Assembly: GCA_947588835.1 (NCBI GenBank)
Contig: CANPZS010000003.1
Location: forward strand, 1-64,000
Direction: 5' to 3'
Length of the DNA: 64,000 bases
From: an uncultured Bacteroidales bacterium
GTDB lineage: Bacteria; Bacteroidota; Bacteroidia; Bacteroidales; UBA932
Shown here: positions 27,294-39,268 of the stretch, piece after piece
How the letters are laid out: the number at the start of each line of letters is the position of its first letter
How positions within the stretch are numbered: the first letter of the stretch is position 1
Notes under the pieces: model-generated
The model's database searches: none
The model's input: the letters and a program-made list of their open reading frames with translations, nothing else
What the model was told of the DNA's origin: nothing
Position numbers and translations under genes: made by a program

Positions 27294-30200
27294 ATGAAAC
27301 ATACCATTACCACAGTTTTTGCGGCACTGCTGCCGCTCGCGCTTTCCGCAGTCCCGTACTGGAAAGACGTGAAATCCACAAGCGTCAACGCGGTGACTCA
27401 AAGGAGCGAAATCGTGTTCCACCCCGACAGGGAGTCCGCTCTCGTCAAAGGTTTCACCCAAAGTCCCTACTACGTCTCTCTCGACGGGACATGGGACTTC
27501 AATTATTATGACGGCGAAAAAGACCTCCCGGAAGGGATAGAGGCGGGAAATGCGCCGTCGTGGCAGAGCATAGAGGTCCCCGGAAACTGGGAGGTGCAGG
27601 GCTTCGGCACGGCAATATACGTCAATCAGCCCTACGAGTTCTCCCCCGTCAGGCCCACTCCGCCGCTGCTCCCGGAAAACAATCCGGTCGGCGTGTACAG
27701 GAGGACTTTTCCGGTGCCCGAAAGCTGGGACGGACGGCATGTGTTCCTCAACGTGTGCGGAGCCAAATCCGGAGTCTACGTATATGTGAACGGCCGCGAA
27801 GCCGGATATCACGAAGATTCCAAGGACCTCGCCCGCTATGACATAACCCCGCTGCTCAAGAAAGGAGAAAACACCCTCGTGCTGAAGATATACCGCTGGA
27901 GCACAGGCTCATACCTCGAATGTCAGGATTTCTGGAGGATAAGCGGCATAGAGAGGGACGTATATCTTTCCACCGAAAAGAGCGACACGGGATTTGACTT
28001 TTCCGTGGTCTCCGGCCTCGACGAAAGCCTGTCGGACGGAGAATTCCGCCTCTCGGTCTGCGGAAAGGAACCTTTCGATTTCGGATATGAGCTCATAGAC
28101 CCCGAAAAAGGCACGGTGCTCGAAGGAAGCGGCCGCGTGGACGGACAGGGCACATTCACGGGAACGGTGCCCGCGGTGCGCAGATGGTCCGCCGAAGACC
28201 CGCAGCTGTACACTCTGCTGATGAAGGTGAACGGAGAATACACGCGCTTCAACGTAGGATTCCGCAAATTGTGCATCGTCGGCACGAAAATAGGAGACCG
28301 TACCGTGAAGACCTTCCTCGTGAACGGGCAGCCGGTCAAATTCAAGGGCGTCAACGTACACGAGCACAACGAATTCACAGGACATTACATCACGAGAGAA
28401 GACATTCTCCGCGACCTCGAGCTGATGAAGAAGTCCAACATAAACGCCATCCGCACCTGCCACTATCCCCAGCCCCGCATATTCTATGAACTCTGCGACA
28501 GCCTCGGCTTCTATGTCTATGACGAAGCCAACATCGAATCGCACGGCATGGGCTACGATCTCGACCGCACCCTCGGCAACAATCCCGAATGGCTCGAAAA
28601 GCATCTCGACCGCGTGAAAAACATGTACATGAGGACGCGGAACTATCCGTGCGTCACGATACTTTCGCTCGGCAACGAAGCCGGCAACGGATACAATTTC
28701 TACGAAGCCTACCTTTGGGTGAAGAATCAGGAAAAGGATGGCCAGAACAGGCCCGTATGCTATGAAAGGGCCGTCTATGAATGGGATACCGACATGATCG
28801 TGCCGCAGTATCCCGGCGCCGATTGGTTCCGCAGGATGGGAGAAAAATACGACGACCGCCCCGTGTGCCCGTCGGAATACGCGCACGCCATGGGCAATTC
28901 GACAGGCTCCCTCGATCTGCAATGGGAGCAGATCTACAGATATCCCCATCTGCAGGGCGGCTTCATCTGGGACTGGATAGACCAGGGGCTGCACGCGACG
29001 GACGCCGGAGGCCGGGCCTACTGGACCTACGGCGGCGACTACGGCAAAAACAGCCCGAGCGACGCCAACTTCCTGTGCAACGGACTTATAGGTCCCGACC
29101 GCAAGCCGCATCCCGGCCTTGCAGAAGTAAAGCACGTATATCAGAACGTGACCGTCACCCCGGTCGATGCGGCCGCAGGCACATTCTGCATATTCAACCG
29201 TCAATATTTCAAGGATCTGTCGGACTACGACCTTGTCTGGACACTCGAAAGGGATGGCGTGGCCGTCAAAAGCGGACGCCTGCATTTCGCGACGGAGCCC
29301 CAGAGCGGGGAGAATTTCACGATAAAGCTGCCTGCATTCGACAGGAAGGGAGAATACAGAATCAATTTCGACGTCGTGACGCGCACGGCGGAGCCGCTTT
29401 TGGAAAAAGGCTATGCCGTAGCCACGGACCAGGTGCTGCTTAAAGAAGGCGAAGCGCCCGCATTCGCGGCCGGCAGGAAAGCCGCGGTGTCCGTATCCAA
29501 CGAAGGCGGGCTCATCACTCTCGCCGGCAAGAATTTCACCGCCGTTTTCGACAAGGGTGAAGGCATATTGAAAAAATATGTCTACAAAGGCAGGAACATA
29601 TTCGACGACGCACTCGGGCTGAAGCCCAATTTCTGGCGCGGCCCCACCGACAATGACTACGGCAACATGGCTCCCGTACGCCTGCAGGAGTGGAAAAAGG
29701 CTTCCGCCGGCTGCAAGGCCGAGATCTCGGCCGACGGCGCGGAGGCTTCCGTCACCGCGCAGTACGAGCTGCCCTACGGCTGCTCGATGACTGTGAAATA
29801 CAGTTTCCCCGCCGAAGGTGTGATGACCGTGGACGGACAGTTCAACGGGGGCGCCGGCAAAGCCGTGGAGATACCGAGGATAGGATTCAGGATGAGGCTC
29901 CCCGCATCCGCCGACAGATTCGCATATTTCGGACGCGGGCCGGCCGAAAATTATTCGGACCGCAGCTCCGGATCGCGCAAATCCCTGTATGAAAGCAGTG
30001 CGGCGGCGGAATACGTGCCTTACGTAAGGCCTCAGGAATGCGGCCACCATACCGACGTCTCCCGTCTCGATCTGGAGGGAGTGTCCGTATTCAGCGGCGC
30101 GAAACCTTTCGAATTCAACGTTCTCCGCAACAGGGTTGAAGATTTCGACTCCGAAGAGACCACGGGCCGCGACTATCAGTGGCGCAATTTCACTCCGGAC

Positions 30201-30431
30201 GAGAAGCACGATCCGGCGGAGGCCAAAAACGCCATGCGGCGCCAGACGCACGTCAATGACATCACTCCCCGCGACGAAGTGGAGGTATGCATCGACTGCG
30301 GCATGACCGGTGTCGGCGGATACGACAGCTGGGGCTCCAAACCCGAACCGTCGCGCACGCTGATGAGCGACAAGGATTACAGTTTCGCCTTCACGTTCAT
30401 TTTCGACAGAACAAAAATAAAAAATAAATGA
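27294..30431 (+). CDS. GH2 glycoside hydrolase (LacZ-like beta-galactosidase)
   Basis: Exported GH2 enzyme with a signal peptide of about 20 residues. It has a sugar-binding jelly-roll domain ([22 protein letters not shown]), Ig-like domain, and a TIM barrel with acid/base Glu in SLGNEAGNG (~461) and nucleophile Glu in [11 protein letters not shown] (~527). A C-terminal Bgal_small_N domain follows ([24 protein letters not shown]). The five-domain LacZ layout and the small-chain domain favour beta-galactosidase over beta-mannosidase. It is the first gene of a mannose-centred operon and may remove galactose from complex N-glycans; that role is inferred. Confidence 0.9.
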   Translation: MKHTITTVFAALLPLALSAVPYWKDVKSTSVNAVTQRSEIVFHPDRESALVKGFTQSPYYVSLDGTWDFNYYDGEKDLPEGIEAGNAPSWQSIEVPGNWEVQGFGTAIYVNQPYEFSPVRPTPPLLPENNPVGVYRRTFPVPESWDGRHVFLNVCGAKSGVYVYVNGREAGYHEDSKDLARYDITPLLKKGENTLVLKIYRWSTGSYLECQDFWRISGIERDVYLSTEKSDTGFDFSVVSGLDESLSDGEFRLSVCGKEPFDFGYELIDPEKGTVLEGSGRVDGQGTFTGTVPAVRRWSAEDPQLYTLLMKVNGEYTRFNVGFRKLCIVGTKIGDRTVKTFLVNGQPVKFKGVNVHEHNEFTGHYITREDILRDLELMKKSNINAIRTCHYPQPRIFYELCDSLGFYVYDEANIESHGMGYDLDRTLGNNPEWLEKHLDRVKNMYMRTRNYPCVTILSLGNEAGNGYNFYEAYLWVKNQEKDGQNRPVCYERAVYEWDTDMIVPQYPGADWFRRMGEKYDDRPVCPSEYAHAMGNSTGSLDLQWEQIYRYPHLQGGFIWDWIDQGLHATDAGGRAYWTYGGDYGKNSPSDANFLCNGLIGPDRKPHPGLAEVKHVYQNVTVTPVDAAAGTFCIFNRQYFKDLSDYDLVWTLERDGVAVKSGRLHFATEPQSGENFTIKLPAFDRKGEYRINFDVVTRTAEPLLEKGYAVATDQVLLKEGEAPAFAAGRKAAVSVSNEGGLITLAGKNFTAVFDKGEGILKKYVYKGRNIFDDALGLKPNFWRGPTDNDYGNMAPVRLQEWKKASAGCKAEISADGAEASVTAQYELPYGCSMTVKYSFPAEGVMTVDGQFNGGAGKAVEIPRIGFRMRLPASADRFAYFGRGPAENYSDRSSGSRKSLYESSAAAEYVPYVRPQECGHHTDVSRLDLEGVSVFSGAKPFEFNVLRNRVEDFDSEETTGRDYQWRNFTPDEKHDPAEAKNAMRRQTHVNDITPRDEVEVCIDCGMTGVGGYDSWGSKPEPSRTLMSDKDYSFAFTFIFDRTKIKNK

Positions 30432-31417
30432 GCGGACTCAAGATAATGGGGAGCCCCCTTCCCAATATACCCTGGGAAGAGCGTCCCGCCGGCTGCGACA
30501 AACCGTTATGGAGATATTCGGCCAATCCGATAATCCCGAGGGATCTCCTTCCGGACAGCAACAGCATCTTCAACAGCGCCGTAGTGCCATTCGGCAAAGG
30601 CTTCGCGGGAGTGTTCCGCTGCGACGACACCAACCGCCGGATGACGCTTCACGCGGGTTTTTCCGACGACGGCTTCAAATGGCGCATCGAAAAGGAGCCG
30701 ATAAGGTTCGAAGGCGGCGCGGACGAATGGATATACGGCTATGATCCCCGGGTATGCATGATAGAGGGCAGCTATTACGTGACATGGTGCAACGGCTATC
30801 ACGGACCGACCATCGGTCTGGCACGGACCGAGGACTTCAGGACATTCAGGCAGATGGAAAACGCCTTCCTGCCCTACAACCGCAACGGAGTATTGTTCCC
30901 GCGCAGGATAGGAGGCCGCTACGCCATGCTGTCGCGTCCAAGCGACACCGGCCACACCGCATTCGGGGACATATTCTATTCGGAGTCCCCGGACCTGGAG
31001 TTCTGGGGCAGGCACCGCCACGTCATGTCGCCGGCCCCGTTCGAGACAAGCGCATGGCAGTGCATGAAAGTCGGGGCCGGCCCGGTGCCGATAGAGACTT
31101 CCGAAGGGTGGCTGATATTCCATCACGGCGTCCTGCATTCCTGCAACGGCTATGTATATTCTTTCGGCTCGGCCCTGCTCGACCTCGACAGGCCGTGGAA
31201 GGTCGTCGCCCGCAGCGGCCCTTATCTGCTGTCCCCGCAGGCCCTGTACGAATGCGTTGGGGACGTGCCCAACGTGACGTTCCCGTGCGCCGCGCTGCAC
31301 GATCCCGAAAGCGGCAGGATAGCGATCTATTACGGCTGCGCCGACACCGTCACCTCGCTTGCGTTCGGCTACGTGGAGGAAATCGTGGAATTCACAAAAA
31401 AAACAAGCATAGTATGA
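30428..31417 (+). CDS. GH130 beta-mannoside phosphorylase
   Basis: Five-bladed beta-propeller phosphorylase that splits beta-mannosides with phosphate to give mannose 1-phosphate. Recognisable features: [40 protein letters not shown] (general acid Asp region), [12 protein letters not shown] and GWLIFHHGV. The 329-aa length and no signal peptide indicate a cytoplasmic GH130_2-like enzyme, a group that includes mannosyl-1,4-GlcNAc phosphorylase acting on the N-glycan core. It overlaps the GH2 and GH92 genes by four bases at each end, so tightly coupled. Confidence 0.88.
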   Translation: MSGLKIMGSPLPNIPWEERPAGCDKPLWRYSANPIIPRDLLPDSNSIFNSAVVPFGKGFAGVFRCDDTNRRMTLHAGFSDDGFKWRIEKEPIRFEGGADEWIYGYDPRVCMIEGSYYVTWCNGYHGPTIGLARTEDFRTFRQMENAFLPYNRNGVLFPRRIGGRYAMLSRPSDTGHTAFGDIFYSESPDLEFWGRHRHVMSPAPFETSAWQCMKVGAGPVPIETSEGWLIFHHGVLHSCNGYVYSFGSALLDLDRPWKVVARSGPYLLSPQALYECVGDVPNVTFPCAALHDPESGRIAIYYGCADTVTSLAFGYVEEIVEFTKKTSIV

Positions 31418-33624
31418 AACGGCTGACGGCGATACCGCTCCTCTGCATCGCACTGTGCGCCGGAGCGCAGACCGAATACGTGAACCCGTTCATCGGCACC
31501 GCCAATTTCGGCGCCTGCAATCCCGGAGCCGTGACGCCCAACGGGATGATGAGCGTCTCCCCGTTCAACGTCATGGGCTCCGACCTCAACGTATGGGACA
31601 AGGACAGCCGCTGGTGGTCCACTCCCTACGCGGATGAAAACAGTTTCTTCACCGGCTTTTCCCATGTCAATCTCAGCGGCGTGGGCTGTCCCGAACTCGG
31701 CTCCCTGCTCACGATGCCCACTTCCGGGCCGCTGCAGACCGACTACCGCGCCTACGGCAGCGAATATGCCGATGAATGCGCAAGCCCCGGATACTACGCC
31801 CTCACGCTGCTGAACGGCGGCATAAGGGCCGAAGCGACCGCTACCGCACGCAGTTCCGCGGAACGCTACACGTTTCCCGCCGGCCGGGCAAACATTCTCC
31901 TGAACCTCGGAGAAGGCCTCACCAACGAATCGGGCGCCATGGTGCGCAAGGTATCGGACACTGAAATAGAGGGCATGAAGCTGGCAGGCACCTTTTGCTA
32001 CAATCCGCAGGCGGTGTTCCCGGTTTATTTCGTGCTGCGCGTGAGCAAGGCCCCGTCGGAAAGCGGTTTCTGGAAAAAACAGCGCCCGATGACGGCTGAA
32101 GCCGCATGGGATCCCGACGCAGGGAAATACAAAATATACAGCAGATACGGCCGCGAACTTGCCGGCGACGACATAGGCTATTGGTTCAGCTGGAATGACG
32201 TTGCGGAGAACGAGCGGATAGAGGTGCAGATGGGAATCTCTTTCGTCAGCACGGCCAACGCCAGGGAAAATCTCGACGCGGAGCAGAAAGGCTTCAATTT
32301 CGACAAAGTACGTGCGGATGCCGAAAATCTGTGGAAAAGGGATCTCGGGCGCATATCGGTGGAGGGCGGCGACGAGGACACGAAAACAGTGTTCTACACG
32401 GCTCTTTACCACACTCTTATCCATCCCAACATATTGAACGACGTCAACGGAGAATATCCCCTCATGGAAAACGGGGGCACGGGCAGGACGGAGGACGGAC
32501 ACGACCGCTACACGGTGTTCTCGCTCTGGGATACCTGCCGCAATCTCCATCAGCTGATGACGCTGCTCTATCCCGACAGGCAGACCGACATGGTGCGCTC
32601 AGCCGTCGACATGTACAAGGAATGGGGATGGATGCCCAAATGGGAACTCTACGGCCGCGAGACGTTTACAATGGAGGGGGATCCGGCCGTTCCCATGATT
32701 GTGGACACATGGCTCAAAGGATTGAGGGACTTCGACGCCGACGCGGCCTACGAAGCCTTCATAAAGTCCGCCGGCACTCCGGGCAAAGACAACAAGATGC
32801 GCCCCGACGTTGATCCATACATCGAAAAGGGATATATCCCGACAGGCTATTTCGCCGCCGACTTCAGCGGGGACAATTCCGTGTCGCACGCCCTCGAATA
32901 TTACATGGCCGACAACGCCCTGGCGCTTTTCGCCGAAGCCCTCGGACATGAAGAAGACGCGGCGCTTTTCAGGGAACGTTCCCTCGGATACAGGCATTAT
33001 TACAGCACCGAATCGGGGACACTGCGTCCCATTACGGCCGACGGGACTTTTCTGGAGCCGTTCAATCCGAGACAGGGGGAAAACTTCGAGACGGTTCCCG
33101 GATTTCACGAAGGAAGCGCCTGGAACTACACTTTTTATGTTCCCCACGACATTCCGGGACTCGCCGGGCTGATGGGAGGGCGCAAAGCCTTCGTCGCAAA
33201 ACTCGAAAAAGTGTTTGACGAAGGACTGTTCGATCCGGCCAACGAGCCCGACATAGCCTATCCCTACCTGTTCAGCAGATTCAGGGGCCAAGAGCCGAAG
33301 ACGTGGAAAACCGTGTCGGAAATATTGGAAAGACATTACCGCAATGCGCCGGACGGCATTCCGGGCAACGACGACACGGGCACCATGTCCGCCTGGGCGG
33401 TATTTTCCATGATGGGCTTTTATCCGGACTGTCCCGGAGAGCCATTCTACACGCTGACCATGCCGGCGTTCGATGCAGTCACGCTGCATCTGCCCGACGG
33501 AAAGGATCTGAGGATCGAGCGTTCCCCCGGCGCAAAGGGAGCCCGCGTCGGAGGCAAAAAGATTAAAAATTACAGGATAAACCATAAAGAACTCATCGGA
33601 GCCGGCACCATCAAATGGGAATAA
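31414..33624 (+). CDS. GH92 alpha-mannosidase (first of three)
   Basis: Exo-acting calcium-dependent alpha-mannosidase. The start is Met at 31414 ([19 protein letters not shown] signal peptide), giving 736 aa; the ORF track opens 660 bp too early inside GH130. The N-terminal beta-sandwich begins [24 protein letters not shown]. The (alpha/alpha)6 catalytic part has [51 protein letters not shown] and [21 protein letters not shown], all diagnostic. Presumed periplasmic. Linkage preference among alpha-1,2/1,3/1,6 cannot be read. Confidence 0.92.
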   Translation: MKRLTAIPLLCIALCAGAQTEYVNPFIGTANFGACNPGAVTPNGMMSVSPFNVMGSDLNVWDKDSRWWSTPYADENSFFTGFSHVNLSGVGCPELGSLLTMPTSGPLQTDYRAYGSEYADECASPGYYALTLLNGGIRAEATATARSSAERYTFPAGRANILLNLGEGLTNESGAMVRKVSDTEIEGMKLAGTFCYNPQAVFPVYFVLRVSKAPSESGFWKKQRPMTAEAAWDPDAGKYKIYSRYGRELAGDDIGYWFSWNDVAENERIEVQMGISFVSTANARENLDAEQKGFNFDKVRADAENLWKRDLGRISVEGGDEDTKTVFYTALYHTLIHPNILNDVNGEYPLMENGGTGRTEDGHDRYTVFSLWDTCRNLHQLMTLLYPDRQTDMVRSAVDMYKEWGWMPKWELYGRETFTMEGDPAVPMIVDTWLKGLRDFDADAAYEAFIKSAGTPGKDNKMRPDVDPYIEKGYIPTGYFAADFSGDNSVSHALEYYMADNALALFAEALGHEEDAALFRERSLGYRHYYSTESGTLRPITADGTFLEPFNPRQGENFETVPGFHEGSAWNYTFYVPHDIPGLAGLMGGRKAFVAKLEKVFDEGLFDPANEPDIAYPYLFSRFRGQEPKTWKTVSEILERHYRNAPDGIPGNDDTGTMSAWAVFSMMGFYPDCPGEPFYTLTMPAFDAVTLHLPDGKDLRIERSPGAKGARVGGKKIKNYRINHKELIGAGTIKWE

Positions 33625-33649
33625 GCGCACGATGTAAAAATTTTCTGCC

Positions 33650-35836
33650 ATGAAAAAGATTGCGGCATTGTCGCTGACACTCGGCATCATCGCGGCCTGC
33701 AGCGAAAGCATTCCGGAAGACTATGCATCTTTCGTCGATCCCCTGATAGGTTCCGGCGGACACGGACACGTATTCGTAGGAGCGTCCGTGCCATTCGGCG
33801 CCGTACAGCTCGGCCCCACAAGCATTCCGCAGGAATGGGACTGGTGCTCGGGATATCATGAAAGCGACAGCACGGTAATCGGATTTTCGCATACGCACCT
33901 TGAAGGGACGGGCATAGGCGACCTGTTCGACATAACCGTCATGCCGGTCACCGGCGAAGTGACGTACGCAAGGGGCAGCGAGGACGACCCGGATTCGGGA
34001 CTCTGGTCGTACGCCGCACATTCGCGGCAGATCGTAGAACCCGGCTATTACAAAGTGGACCTTCTCCGCTACGGCATCACAGCGGAGCTCACCGCCACGG
34101 CCAGAACCGGGCTCCACAGATACACGTTCCCTGAAAACGCCGGATCGGCCATAGTGTTCGACCTCGAGAACGGAGGATGCTGGGACAAGGCCACAATGAC
34201 GGAAATCCGGCAGGAAAGCGCAACAGGCATAAGCGGCCTGCGCTTCTCAAAAGGCTGGGCGGACGATCAGAGGCTGTTCTTCCATGCCGAATTTTCCCGG
34301 CCTTTCGACAGCGTCGAACTGATAGGCCCCGACAAGGAACATCCCCTGTATGCAAGGATGAATTTCTCCACTTCCGAAGGGGAGCGCATTTTGGTAAAAG
34401 TCTCCATATCGCCCGTGAGCATAGAGGGGGCCAAGGCGAACATGGCCGCGGAAATGCCCGGCTGGGACTTCGACGCAGTGAAGGCCGAAGCCCGCACGGC
34501 ATGGAACAGGGAGCTGTCCAAAATTAAAATCGACACCGCGGATTCCACCGCCATGCGCATATTCTACACCGGACTGTATCACACTATGATACATCCGGCG
34601 GTATTCAACGACACGGACGGAAATTACCGCGGGGCCGACGGGGAAATCCACGGGAACGCCGATTTCGTCAACTACACGGTATTCTCGCTCTGGGACACGT
34701 ACAGGGCGGCCCATCCGCTTATGACCATCATCCACCCGGAAAAGGTCAACGACATCGTGAACACGATGCTGCACATTTATGAGCAGCAGGGAAAACTTCC
34801 CGTATGGCATCTCATGGGCTGCGAAACCAACTGCATGATAGGCAATCCCGGCGTAATCACAGTGGCGGACGCACTCGTAAAAGGATTCAAAGGCTTCGAC
34901 GCCGAACTCGCCTACGCCGCCATGAAAAACACCGTCATGCTCGACGAGCGGGGGCAGGATCTGCGGAAGCAATACGGGTTCATCCCCTGCGACCTCTACA
35001 ATGAAGGGCTCGCCAACGACATGGAATACGCCATCGCCGACGCCGCTGTGGCCAATGCGGCCGAATTCCTCGGCAAAAAAGAAGACGGCGAATTTTTCCG
35101 GAAGCGCAGCCGTTCCTACCTGAACTATATGGACAAGGAAACGCTGCTGGCCCGCGGCCGCCTTTCCGACGGCAGCTGGAGGACGCCTTTCAATCCGTTC
35201 GCATCCAACCACAGGGAGCAGGACTATTGCGAAGGCAACGCCTGGCAATACACATGGCTGGCGCCGCACGACTTCGAAGGCCTTACGGAATTTTACGGCT
35301 CGACGGAAAATCTGACCGCGCGGCTCGACACCCTTTTCGCCCAAAAGACCGAGATAGAGGGCAGCAACGTCTCCCCTGACATATCCGGCATGATAGGCCA
35401 GTACGCCCACGGCAACGAGCCGAGCCACCACATACTCTATTTTTACACGATGGCCGGCGAGCCCGCGAAAACGGCCGACAAGGTGCGCGAAGTGTACGCC
35501 ACCCAATATTCGGACAGGCCGGACGGGCTTTCGGGCAACGAAGACGAGGGCCAGATGAGCGCATGGTACGTCCTTTCAAGCCTCGGCTTCTATCAGGTGG
35601 AGCCGGCAGTCCCGCGATACTGGTTCGGGGCTCCCCTGTTCGACAGGGCCGTGGTGAAAGTGTCCGGAGGAGAATTCGTGATACGCGCCGAAAATCTGTC
35701 GGACACGGACAGATACATTCAGAAGGTGACTCTGGACGGCAGGGAATACAAACTGCCTTACATAAGCTACAAAGACATATATAAAGGCGGCGAACTTGTC
35801 TTCACCATGGGAGACAGTCCGGCTAAATGGTATTGA
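33650..35836 (+). CDS. GH92 alpha-mannosidase lipoprotein (second of three)
   Basis: Second GH92 paralogue, 728 aa, with lipobox IIAAC and so membrane-anchored. Start of domain FVDPLIGSGGHGHVFVGASVPFGAVQLGP; catalytic part with [53 protein letters not shown] and GNEDEGQMSAWYVLSSLGFYQ. It diverges clearly from its two neighbours, so the three probably split the linkage work. It lies 25 bp after the first GH92. Confidence 0.92.
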   Translation: MKKIAALSLTLGIIAACSESIPEDYASFVDPLIGSGGHGHVFVGASVPFGAVQLGPTSIPQEWDWCSGYHESDSTVIGFSHTHLEGTGIGDLFDITVMPVTGEVTYARGSEDDPDSGLWSYAAHSRQIVEPGYYKVDLLRYGITAELTATARTGLHRYTFPENAGSAIVFDLENGGCWDKATMTEIRQESATGISGLRFSKGWADDQRLFFHAEFSRPFDSVELIGPDKEHPLYARMNFSTSEGERILVKVSISPVSIEGAKANMAAEMPGWDFDAVKAEARTAWNRELSKIKIDTADSTAMRIFYTGLYHTMIHPAVFNDTDGNYRGADGEIHGNADFVNYTVFSLWDTYRAAHPLMTIIHPEKVNDIVNTMLHIYEQQGKLPVWHLMGCETNCMIGNPGVITVADALVKGFKGFDAELAYAAMKNTVMLDERGQDLRKQYGFIPCDLYNEGLANDMEYAIADAAVANAAEFLGKKEDGEFFRKRSRSYLNYMDKETLLARGRLSDGSWRTPFNPFASNHREQDYCEGNAWQYTWLAPHDFEGLTEFYGSTENLTARLDTLFAQKTEIEGSNVSPDISGMIGQYAHGNEPSHHILYFYTMAGEPAKTADKVREVYATQYSDRPDGLSGNEDEGQMSAWYVLSSLGFYQVEPAVPRYWFGAPLFDRAVVKVSGGEFVIRAENLSDTDRYIQKVTLDGREYKLPYISYKDIYKGGELVFTMGDSPAKWY

Positions 35837-35840
35837 CGGC

Positions 35841-38153
35841 ATGAAAAAGGCATTCGCAATAATCTGCATGGCCGCGGCCGTCGCCGGATGCTCCCGCAAG
35901 CCCTGCGGCGACGGACTTCCTGCGGAGCCGGCGGATCTGGCGTCCACCCTCACGGGCACCATGTCGGACTACAGCCTGTCCGCAGGGAACACGTATCCCG
36001 CCGTGGCCCTGCCGTGGGGCATGAATTTCTGGACGCCCCAGACTGGCAGGAACGGAGACGGATGGACCTACCGCTACGACGCGCACACCATACGCGGCAT
36101 AAAGCAGACGCATCAGCCGTCCCCGTGGATAAACGACTACGGACAATTTTCGATAATGCCCGTCAAGGACGCCTCCAAGGCGGACGAGGACTCGCGCGCA
36201 AGCTGGTTTTCGCACAAGACTGAGACGGCAAGGCCCTATTACTACAAAGTCTATCTGGCGGACCATGACGTCACGGCCGAAGTCGCCCCGACCGAAAGGG
36301 CCGCCGTCATGCGGTTCACCTTTCCGGAAAACGAACTTTCGGGCATAGTGACGGACGCTTTCGACAGCGGCTCGTTTATCCGCGTGATGCCGGACAAGCG
36401 CACCATAGAAGGCTACACCACGCGAAACAGCGGCGGAGTCCCCTCAAACTTCCACAACTGGTTCGTAATCAAGTTCGACAAGGAAATAGAGAGTTTCGAC
36501 ATATACGACGGAGACTGCCGGACGGAAGGATACGAAGTGCATGGCGGACATGCCATAGCGACAGTGAAATTCCGCACCGCGCGGGGAGAGCGCGTGACCG
36601 TCAGGACGGCGTCCTCGTTCATCTCCATGCAGCAGGCGTACACCAACCTGAAAGAAGTGGAGGGAAAGGATTTCGACACCGTGCGCGAAGAAGCGCGCAG
36701 ACGCTGGAACGACGTTCTCGGCAGGATAATCGTCAGCGGCGGAAGCCCGGAACAATACCGCACTTTCTATTCCTGCCTGTACAGATGCCTGCTGTTTCCA
36801 CGCAAATTCTACGAATGCGCCGAAGACGGGAAGATAATGCACTACAGCCCTTTCAACGGCAGGATATGCGAAGGAAAGCTGTACACCGACTCAGGCTTCT
36901 GGGACACTTTCAGGGCCCTGTTTCCGCTGCTAAACCTCGTATATCCCTCAATAAGCGAAGAAATCGAAGAAGGCTACGCCAACGTGGCCCTTGAAAACGA
37001 ATTCCTGCCGGAATGGGCGAGCCCCGGGCACAGGGACTGCATGGTAGGCAACAATTCAGCCTCCGTAGTGGCCGACGCCGTCGTCAAAGACATCTGCAAG
37101 ACAGGGACCGAAGATCTCTACCGCGCCATCGTGCATGCCACCGGACACGTCCATCCCGAGGTAAGTTCGACAGGCCGTCTCGGACACGAATACTACAATA
37201 CGATAGGATACGTGCCTTCGGACGCGGGCATACGGGAAAGCGTGGCCCGCACCTTGGAATATGCCTATGACGACTGGTGCATATTGAAGCTCGCCGAAAA
37301 ACTCGGAAGGCCCCGCGAAGAACTCGACAGATGGGCCGGCCGGGCCATGAATTACAAAAACGTCTTCGATCCCGAAACCGGACTGATGCGGGGCCGCAGG
37401 GCTGACGGCACGTTCGACGTCCCGTTCAACCCCTACAAATGGGGAGACGCCTTCACCGAGGGCAACGCATGGCACTACACATGGTCGGTATTCCACGACA
37501 TGGCCGGACTGGCGGAGCTCATGGGAGGCCGTAAGGCATTCTCCGCAATGCTCGACTCGGTATTCTCGGCGCCTCCCGTATACGATGACAGCTATTACGG
37601 CGTGCGCATACACGAAATAACAGAAATGCAGGTGGCCGACATGGGCAACTACGCCCACGGCAACCAGCCGGCCCAGCACATCGCCTACCTGTACGACTAC
37701 GTCCAGGAGCCATGGAAGGCCCAATACTGGGTGCGAGAAATCATGGACAGGCTCTATTCCGCGACGCCGGACGGCTATTGCGGCGACGAAGACAATGGAC
37801 AGACTTCGGCCTGGTACGTCTTTTCGGCCCTCGGATTCTATCCCGTCTGTCCCGTGTCGGACCAATATTGCATCGGGTCTCCGCTCTTCCGCGAAGCCAA
37901 GATCAGGCTTGAAAACGGCAGGACGATCACCATCCGCGCGAAAGACAACGCCCCGGACAGACGCTACGTGCATTCCCTGAAAATCGACGGGCGCAGATAC
38001 GACAAAAACTACATAGAATACGGCACGCTGCTGAAAGGCGCGGAACTCGATTTCTCAATGTCAGAAAAGGCCTTTGAAAAGCGCGGAGTATCCGACGAAG
38101 CCATACCTTACTCATTCAGCGACGAACTGGCCGGCAAATACAAAAAAAGATAA
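35841..38153 (+). CDS. GH92 alpha-mannosidase lipoprotein (third of three)
   Basis: Third GH92 paralogue, 770 aa from Met at 35841 (MKKAFAIICMAAAVAGC, lipobox AVAGC). Family motifs: YPAVALPWGMNFWTPQTG, YSCLYRCLLFPRKFYE, GFWDTFRALFPLLNLVYP, EGNAWHYTWSVFHD and GDEDNGQTSAWYVFSALGFYP. The sequence YRCLLFPRK replaces the usual YHTxIHP, a subgroup difference that may reflect another linkage preference. The ORF-track start at 35796 lies inside the previous gene. Confidence 0.9.
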   Translation: MKKAFAIICMAAAVAGCSRKPCGDGLPAEPADLASTLTGTMSDYSLSAGNTYPAVALPWGMNFWTPQTGRNGDGWTYRYDAHTIRGIKQTHQPSPWINDYGQFSIMPVKDASKADEDSRASWFSHKTETARPYYYKVYLADHDVTAEVAPTERAAVMRFTFPENELSGIVTDAFDSGSFIRVMPDKRTIEGYTTRNSGGVPSNFHNWFVIKFDKEIESFDIYDGDCRTEGYEVHGGHAIATVKFRTARGERVTVRTASSFISMQQAYTNLKEVEGKDFDTVREEARRRWNDVLGRIIVSGGSPEQYRTFYSCLYRCLLFPRKFYECAEDGKIMHYSPFNGRICEGKLYTDSGFWDTFRALFPLLNLVYPSISEEIEEGYANVALENEFLPEWASPGHRDCMVGNNSASVVADAVVKDICKTGTEDLYRAIVHATGHVHPEVSSTGRLGHEYYNTIGYVPSDAGIRESVARTLEYAYDDWCILKLAEKLGRPREELDRWAGRAMNYKNVFDPETGLMRGRRADGTFDVPFNPYKWGDAFTEGNAWHYTWSVFHDMAGLAELMGGRKAFSAMLDSVFSAPPVYDDSYYGVRIHEITEMQVADMGNYAHGNQPAQHIAYLYDYVQEPWKAQYWVREIMDRLYSATPDGYCGDEDNGQTSAWYVFSALGFYPVCPVSDQYCIGSPLFREAKIRLENGRTITIRAKDNAPDRRYVHSLKIDGRRYDKNYIEYGTLLKGAELDFSMSEKAFEKRGVSDEAIPYSFSDELAGKYKKR

Positions 38154-38155
38154 AT

Positions 38156-39265
38156 ATGGGAAACTACAAAAATGATTCGAGGATAGTCCTCACCCTCGAC
38201 GCGGGCGGCACCAACATGGTCTTCGGGGCGATGAAAGGCGAAGAATACATCGCCGAACCCATTACGCTGCCTTCCAACGCAAACAACCTCGACCTGTGCC
38301 TGCGCACGATGGTGACAGGCTTCGAAAGCGTCATCAACCACCTCAAAAAAAGCCCGGTAGCCATCAGCTTCGCATTCCCCGGTCCGGCGGACTACCCCAA
38401 CGGCATCATAGGCGGTTTCCTGCCCAACTTCCCTTCATTCAGGGACGGAGTGGCGCTCGGTCCTTTCCTCAAGAAACATTTCGGCATCCCGGTATTCATA
38501 AACAATGACGGAGACCTCTACGCCTTCGGCGAAGCCCTCGGAGGCGCGCTGCCCGAAATAAACGCCCGACTCGAGGCGGCCGGCTGCGCCAAGCGCTACC
38601 GCAACCTGATAGGCTACACCTTCGGCACCGGATTCGGCATCGGCACGGTCATAGACGGCCGTCTCAACCGGGGCGACAACTCCTGCGTGGAAACATACTG
38701 CCTCCCCCACCCCAAGATACGCGGCGTCATAGTGGAGGACGGAGTTTCCATCCGCGCCGTCAAACGCGTATACGGCGAAAGGAGCGGCTCGTCGGCCGAC
38801 AACCTGACACCTAAAGACATTTTCGAAATAGCCGAAGGCGTCAGGCCGGGCGACCGCGAGGCAGCCAAGGCCGCATTCGCCGAAATGGGCGAAGTGGCCG
38901 GGGAAGCCATGGCCACGGCCGTCACCCTCATCGACGGCCTCATAGTCATAGGGGGAGGCATCACCGCTTCGGCAAAATACATAATGCCGTCCCTTCTGGA
39001 ATCCATGCGCGGCAAGATCGGCACCCTGTCGGGAGACGAACTGAACAAGGTGCAGATGAAAGTCTACAATCTCGACGACGAAGACGAATTCGGGCAGTTC
39101 GTCCGCGGAGAGGCCCGCAACCTCAAGATTTACGGCAGCGACGAAGGAGTCGTCTATGACCCTCAGAAACGCGTCGGGGTCATGATTTCGAAGATGGGGG
39201 CCAGCAAAGCCATTTCGGTGGGCGCCTACGACTTCGCCCTTGCGGAAATAGACAAAAACGACTGA
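38156..39265 (+). CDS. ROK-family sugar kinase
   Basis: Cytoplasmic hexose kinase. The N-terminal phosphate-binding motif LTLDAGGTNMVFGAM and the catalytic region VFINNDGDLYAFGEALGG are present, then GTGFGIGTVIDGRLNRG. The cysteine zinc motif of classic ROK kinases is not obvious; CVETYCLPHPKIRG stands in that region. It starts 2 bp after GH92 and is followed by mannose-6-phosphate isomerase, so mannose (or GlcNAc) released by the operon is the likely substrate. Specificity is inferred. Confidence 0.85.
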   Translation: MGNYKNDSRIVLTLDAGGTNMVFGAMKGEEYIAEPITLPSNANNLDLCLRTMVTGFESVINHLKKSPVAISFAFPGPADYPNGIIGGFLPNFPSFRDGVALGPFLKKHFGIPVFINNDGDLYAFGEALGGALPEINARLEAAGCAKRYRNLIGYTFGTGFGIGTVIDGRLNRGDNSCVETYCLPHPKIRGVIVEDGVSIRAVKRVYGERSGSSADNLTPKDIFEIAEGVRPGDREAAKAAFAEMGEVAGEAMATAVTLIDGLIVIGGGITASAKYIMPSLLESMRGKIGTLSGDELNKVQMKVYNLDDEDEFGQFVRGEARNLKIYGSDEGVVYDPQKRVGVMISKMGASKAISVGAYDFALAEIDKND

Positions 39266-39268
39266 GCC

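Noticed and set aside
28184-28489. Small Arg-rich ORFs inside the GH2 gene and many similar ones across the window
   Set aside because: All lie within well-supported genes in other frames and show no motif, start signal or conservation cue.
30754-31413. N-terminal 220 residues of the ORF-track frame for the first GH92
   Set aside because: This part overlaps GH130 in another frame and is Arg/His-rich noise. The signal peptide at 31414 marks the real start.
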